A stretch of DNA of 64,000 nucleotides. Source: Priestia filamentosa. Lineage in GTDB: Bacteria > Bacillota > Bacilli > Bacillales > Bacillaceae_H. The first letter of the stretch is position 1; the number at the start of each line of letters is the position of its first letter. Positions 61,186-64,000 of the stretch are shown here, piece after piece. The stretch spans positions 434,001-498,000 of the forward strand of contig NZ_FXAJ01000003.1 of assembly GCF_900177535.1 (NCBI RefSeq). The letters are read 5' to 3'. The position numbers and the translations under genes are program-made. The notes under the pieces were generated by a model that saw only the letters and a list, made by a program, of their open reading frames with translations, was not told the DNA's origin and made no database searches.

Positions 61186-61202
61186 AAACCTAAAATAAAG
61201 GT

Positions 61203-61385
61203 GTCATGTATTGACTTAAAAGGGAATTTGGTAATCAAACCAAAACTGTACCCGCAACTGTGATTGCTGATGAAATAAGCACATCCACTGTATGAACGAA
61301 AAGGCTTACATAAGCTTATTATACGGGAAGGGCTTAGAGTAGAGAGACGCAAAAGTCAGGAGACCTGCCTTTTATTGAGACGTTT
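61203..61385 (+). promoter_or_regulatory. Cobalamin (adenosylcobalamin) riboswitch
   Basis: Conserved elements appear in order: gggaatttggt, then actgtacccgcaactgt (61246-61262), a peripheral stem gcttacataagc, and the B12 box agtcaggagacctgcc (61354-61369). The aptamer boundaries are approximate. It is followed by a terminator hairpin, so ligand binding should stop transcription before the reductase gene. Confidence 0.93.
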
Positions 61386-61455
61386 TATTCTGTTCGGGAG
61401 TTAGGAGGATAAAGCGAGGGTTGTGCTTTTTTGTGCGCACATTCCTTCGCTTTAT

Positions 61456-61490
61456 GCTCATTGCTCTCGAAGAGACAATGAGCTTTTTTT
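61456..61490 (+). terminator. Expression-platform terminator of the B12 riboswitch
   Basis: Stem gctcattg-ctct / agag-caatgagc followed by eight T, 34 bp before the reductase start. Confidence 0.8.
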
Positions 61491-61523
61491 GTAGAGTGAA
61501 TGGTAAAGACTGGAGGAAATAGT

Positions 61524-63794
61524 ATGTTACAAACAAATTCGAACACGTTAGAAACGGTTGTCGAAAAAGATGGAGCTGAAGAGGCATTAGTTGGATATCT
61601 AGAAAAACTAAAAGAAAAATATCCACATCTAGATTTTGACGATTATGAACAGAAAATTGTTCAAGGGGTGTTCACATTACAGAAAGTCACGAGAGATCGT
61701 CTTTCAAACTTGCTTATTTTAGGTGCGCTTGAGCGTATTAACACGCTTGAACCTGATTGGACATATGTTGCAGCTAGCGTTTTATTGGACAAGCTTTACG
61801 GAAATGCAGCAGAAAACCGTGGCTATCAAGCAGATGAGAAATATGGTTCTCTTTATCATTTAATTGAGACGTTAACAAACACAGGAATTTTCAGCCCTGC
61901 TCTTTTATCTTCTTACACGAAAGAAGAGATTGAAAAGATTCAAAGTTTTATTTCACAAGAACGTGATGAACTTTTTACATACATCGGGCTCCTGACATTA
62001 TCTGATCGTTACTTAGCTCAAACACACGATCGTAAAACCATGGAATTACCGCAAGAGCGCTTCTTAATTATTGCAATGACGCTTATGCAAAATGAGCCAA
62101 AAGAAAAACGTCTTGCTCTTATTGAAGAAGCATATTGGGCTCTTTCAAATCTTTATATGACAGTAGCTACACCAACACTTGCAAATGCAGGTAAAACATA
62201 TGGCCAGCTATCAAGCTGCTTTATTGATACAGTTGAAGATGATTTAAGAAGCATCTACGACAGCAATACAGACGTTGCTACACTGTCAAAACACGGTGGA
62301 GGCATTGGGGTATACCTAGGGAAAGTGCGTCCAAGAGGAAGCGATATTAAAGGATTTAAAGGTGTTTCCTCAGGAGTTATGCCATGGATGAAACAGCTAA
62401 ATAATACAGCGGTGAGTGTTGATCAGCTTGGACAGCGTAAAGGAGCAATTGCTGTTTACTTAGATGTATGGCATAAAGATATTTTCAGTTTCCTTGATGC
62501 TAAGCTGAATAACGGAGATGAGCGTCTGCGTACACATGACTTATTTACAGGAGTATGCTTACCAGATTTATTTATGGAGAAAGTGCAAAACAGAGAAGAA
62601 TGGCATTTATTTGACCCACATGAAGTGCGAAGCGTTATGAACTATTCTCTTGAAGATTTTTATGATGAAGAAAAAGGTAGCGGTTCATTTAGAGAAAAAT
62701 ATGAAGAGTGTGTAAGAGAAGAGAAGCTTTCTCGCGAAACAATTCCGGCAATTGAAATTATGAAACGAATTATGATTTCACAGCTTGAAACAGGTACACC
62801 TTACATGTTCTATCGTGATACAGTAAACCGAGCAAATCCGAACAAACATAAGGGAATGATCTACGGAAGTAACCTTTGCAGTGAGATTGCTCAAAACATG
62901 AGTGCAACAACACTTGTTGAAGAAACAACAGATGGAGGCACAATTGTAATTCGCAAAGAGATGGGCGATTTTGTTGTGTGTAACTTATCTTCTGTTTCAC
63001 TTGCAACAGCTGTAAAAGCAGACGTTCTACCTCGTCTTGTGAAAATTCAAATGCGCATGCTTGATAATGTAATTGACTTAAATACAATTCCTGTACCACA
63101 AGCTAAATATACGAATGAAAAGTATCGTGCTGTTGGACTAGGAACGTTTGGGCTCCATCATCTACTAGCCCTTGAGGGAATTAGCTGGGAAAGTGATGAT
63201 GCTGTTGAGTACAATGATCGCTTATATGAGAATATTGCCTATTATGCAATTTCAGCGAGTATGGAGCTTGCAAAAGAAAAAGGTTCATACCCTGTATTTG
63301 AAGGTTCAGAATGGGAAAATGGCCGCTATTTTGAGGATCGCGGGTATACGAGTGATCGTTGGGAAGAACTTCGTGCTAAAGTTCAAGAACACGGAATGCG
63401 AAACGGCTACGTTATGGCTGTTGCACCGAATTCTTCAACAAGTATTATTGCGGGCTCTAGCGCAAGTATCGATCCTATTTTCCGCAAAGAATATTCGGAA
63501 GAAAAGAAGGACTATAAAATTCCAGTAACGGCACCAGATCTTACACCGCAGACAAACTGGTATTATAAATCAGCATATCACATTAATCAAAATTGGAGCA
63601 TTAAACAAAACGCAAAACGTCAGCGTCACATTGACCAAGCTGTATCTTTTAATCTTTATGTACAAAATGATATTCGTGCAAAAGACCTTTTAGATCTGCA
63701 TCTTAATGCATGGTCAGAAGGATTAAAAACAACATATTATGTTCGTTCAACATCTGGAGATGCAATTGATGAATGTGAAAGCTGCCATAGCTAA
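61524..63794 (+). CDS. nrdE: Class I ribonucleoside-diphosphate reductase, large subunit
   Basis: A 756-residue R1 protein. Redox cysteines are in QLSSCFIDT and FVVCNLSSVSL; the active-site trio is in SNLCSEI (Asn, Cys, Glu); the radical-transfer Tyr pair is in TTYYVRS; the mobile tail ends CESCHS. It reduces ribonucleoside diphosphates and needs the small subunit encoded 35 bp later. There is no clear N-terminal ATP-cone, and no nrdI is adjacent, which is unlike the nrdIEF operon of B. subtilis. The ATG at 61524 follows actggaggaaat. Control is by NrdR boxes and a B12 riboswitch. Confidence 0.92.
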   Translation: MLQTNSNTLETVVEKDGAEEALVGYLEKLKEKYPHLDFDDYEQKIVQGVFTLQKVTRDRLSNLLILGALERINTLEPDWTYVAASVLLDKLYGNAAENRGYQADEKYGSLYHLIETLTNTGIFSPALLSSYTKEEIEKIQSFISQERDELFTYIGLLTLSDRYLAQTHDRKTMELPQERFLIIAMTLMQNEPKEKRLALIEEAYWALSNLYMTVATPTLANAGKTYGQLSSCFIDTVEDDLRSIYDSNTDVATLSKHGGGIGVYLGKVRPRGSDIKGFKGVSSGVMPWMKQLNNTAVSVDQLGQRKGAIAVYLDVWHKDIFSFLDAKLNNGDERLRTHDLFTGVCLPDLFMEKVQNREEWHLFDPHEVRSVMNYSLEDFYDEEKGSGSFREKYEECVREEKLSRETIPAIEIMKRIMISQLETGTPYMFYRDTVNRANPNKHKGMIYGSNLCSEIAQNMSATTLVEETTDGGTIVIRKEMGDFVVCNLSSVSLATAVKADVLPRLVKIQMRMLDNVIDLNTIPVPQAKYTNEKYRAVGLGTFGLHHLLALEGISWESDDAVEYNDRLYENIAYYAISASMELAKEKGSYPVFEGSEWENGRYFEDRGYTSDRWEELRAKVQEHGMRNGYVMAVAPNSSTSIIAGSSASIDPIFRKEYSEEKKDYKIPVTAPDLTPQTNWYYKSAYHINQNWSIKQNAKRQRHIDQAVSFNLYVQNDIRAKDLLDLHLNAWSEGLKTTYYVRSTSGDAIDECESCHS

Positions 63795-63829
63795 GCGTAA
63801 CATATATAATAGAAGAAAGGTGAATTGTG

Positions 63830-64000
63830 ATGTCATATACACTAAAAAAGCGTGACATTATGGATCGTCAGGCACCAAACAGATCAACAAGCATTATTAA
63901 CGGAGAAAGCTCTAATGTTTTAAACTGGGATGACGTTCGATTTAGTTGGGCGTACCCTAAATATAAAAAAATGCTAGCGAACTTTTGGACACCGTTTGAG
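63830..64000 (+). CDS. nrdF: Class I ribonucleotide reductase small subunit (5' end only)
   Basis: The first 57 codons of the R2 subunit; the rest is outside the window. It starts MSYTLKKRDIMDRQAPNRST and has VRFSWAYPKYKKMLANFWTP, typical of R2 N-termini, where the first acidic helix and Trp lie. RBS aagaaaggtgaattgtg. R2 houses the di-metal centre that makes the tyrosyl radical; those ligands are not yet visible. It is cotranscribed with the large subunit gene. Confidence 0.85.
   Translation, partial: MSYTLKKRDIMDRQAPNRSTSIINGESSNVLNWDDVRFSWAYPKYKKMLANFWTPFE

Overview
The window looks like chromosomal DNA of a low-GC, endospore-forming Bacillaceae bacterium. I infer a Priestia megaterium-like or close Bacillus relative, but this is not proven. 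The evidence is a GerA-type germinant receptor operon (A-C-B order), a splAB operon whose SplB cysteines fall at the Bacillus positions, a sigM-yhdL-yhdK operon, a yrzI locus, DUF1659/DUF2922/YvrJ small proteins, a charged coat-like protein, strong AGGAGG-type ribosome binding sites with many GTG and TTG starts, and TnrA/GlnR, LexA, cre, NrdR and sigma-54 sites of Bacillus type.

Layout. 1-3.1 kb: end of a germinant receptor operon, then an OsmC protein. 3.1-5.8 kb: SOS-controlled DNA polymerase IV, an YlmA-like ATPase, and yrzI with tiny neighbouring ORFs. 5.9-9.7 kb: an ECF sigma / PadR / SEDS-like membrane protein operon and an FAD oxidoreductase. 9.7-14.7 kb: small hypotheticals, the autoregulated sigM operon, and a GrpB protein. 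14.8-19.3 kb: a GABA module (gabT, sigma-54 activator, gabD) with a textbook -24/-12 promoter and an upstream palindrome. 20-36.1 kb: a large aromatic catabolic island. 36.7-50.2 kb: DedA, a PAS histidine kinase, a cation/proton antiporter, a DJ-1 protein, a coat-like protein, a purine permease, an HtrA protease, a CPBP protease and ykoST. 50.4-58.9 kb: prfC, a glutamine synthetase paralog, YjbQ, the alarmone synthetase YwaC and splAB. 59-64 kb: a VWA lipoprotein and a class I ribonucleotide reductase operon cut by the window end.

The island is the most distinctive part. PobA (4-hydroxybenzoate to protocatechuate), a UbiD/UbiX pair (decarboxylation, plausibly protocatechuate to catechol), a CatA-type dioxygenase, a muconate cycloisomerase, an alpha/beta hydrolase, a two-subunit CoA transferase and a thiolase together form an almost complete route from 4-hydroxybenzoate through catechol and beta-ketoadipate to central metabolism. 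No muconolactone isomerase (CatC) is recognisable. A DUF3870 protein, a CMD-family protein and an atypical cyclase-family protein lie in the operon and are candidates for the gap. Control appears layered: a BmrR-like MerR regulator with a 19-bp-spacer promoter, two tandem IclR paralogs, two cre-like sites, and a pair of related structured 5' leader elements (about 115 nt each) whose stems covary and whose last hairpin resembles a terminator. I do not recognise the leader element from any known riboswitch class.

The ribonucleotide reductase operon carries a sigma-A promoter, two NrdR boxes 32 bp apart and a cobalamin riboswitch with a terminator. A B12-independent reductase would thus be shut down when B12 is available. 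Product names rest on motif and family recognition by eye; no database search was run.
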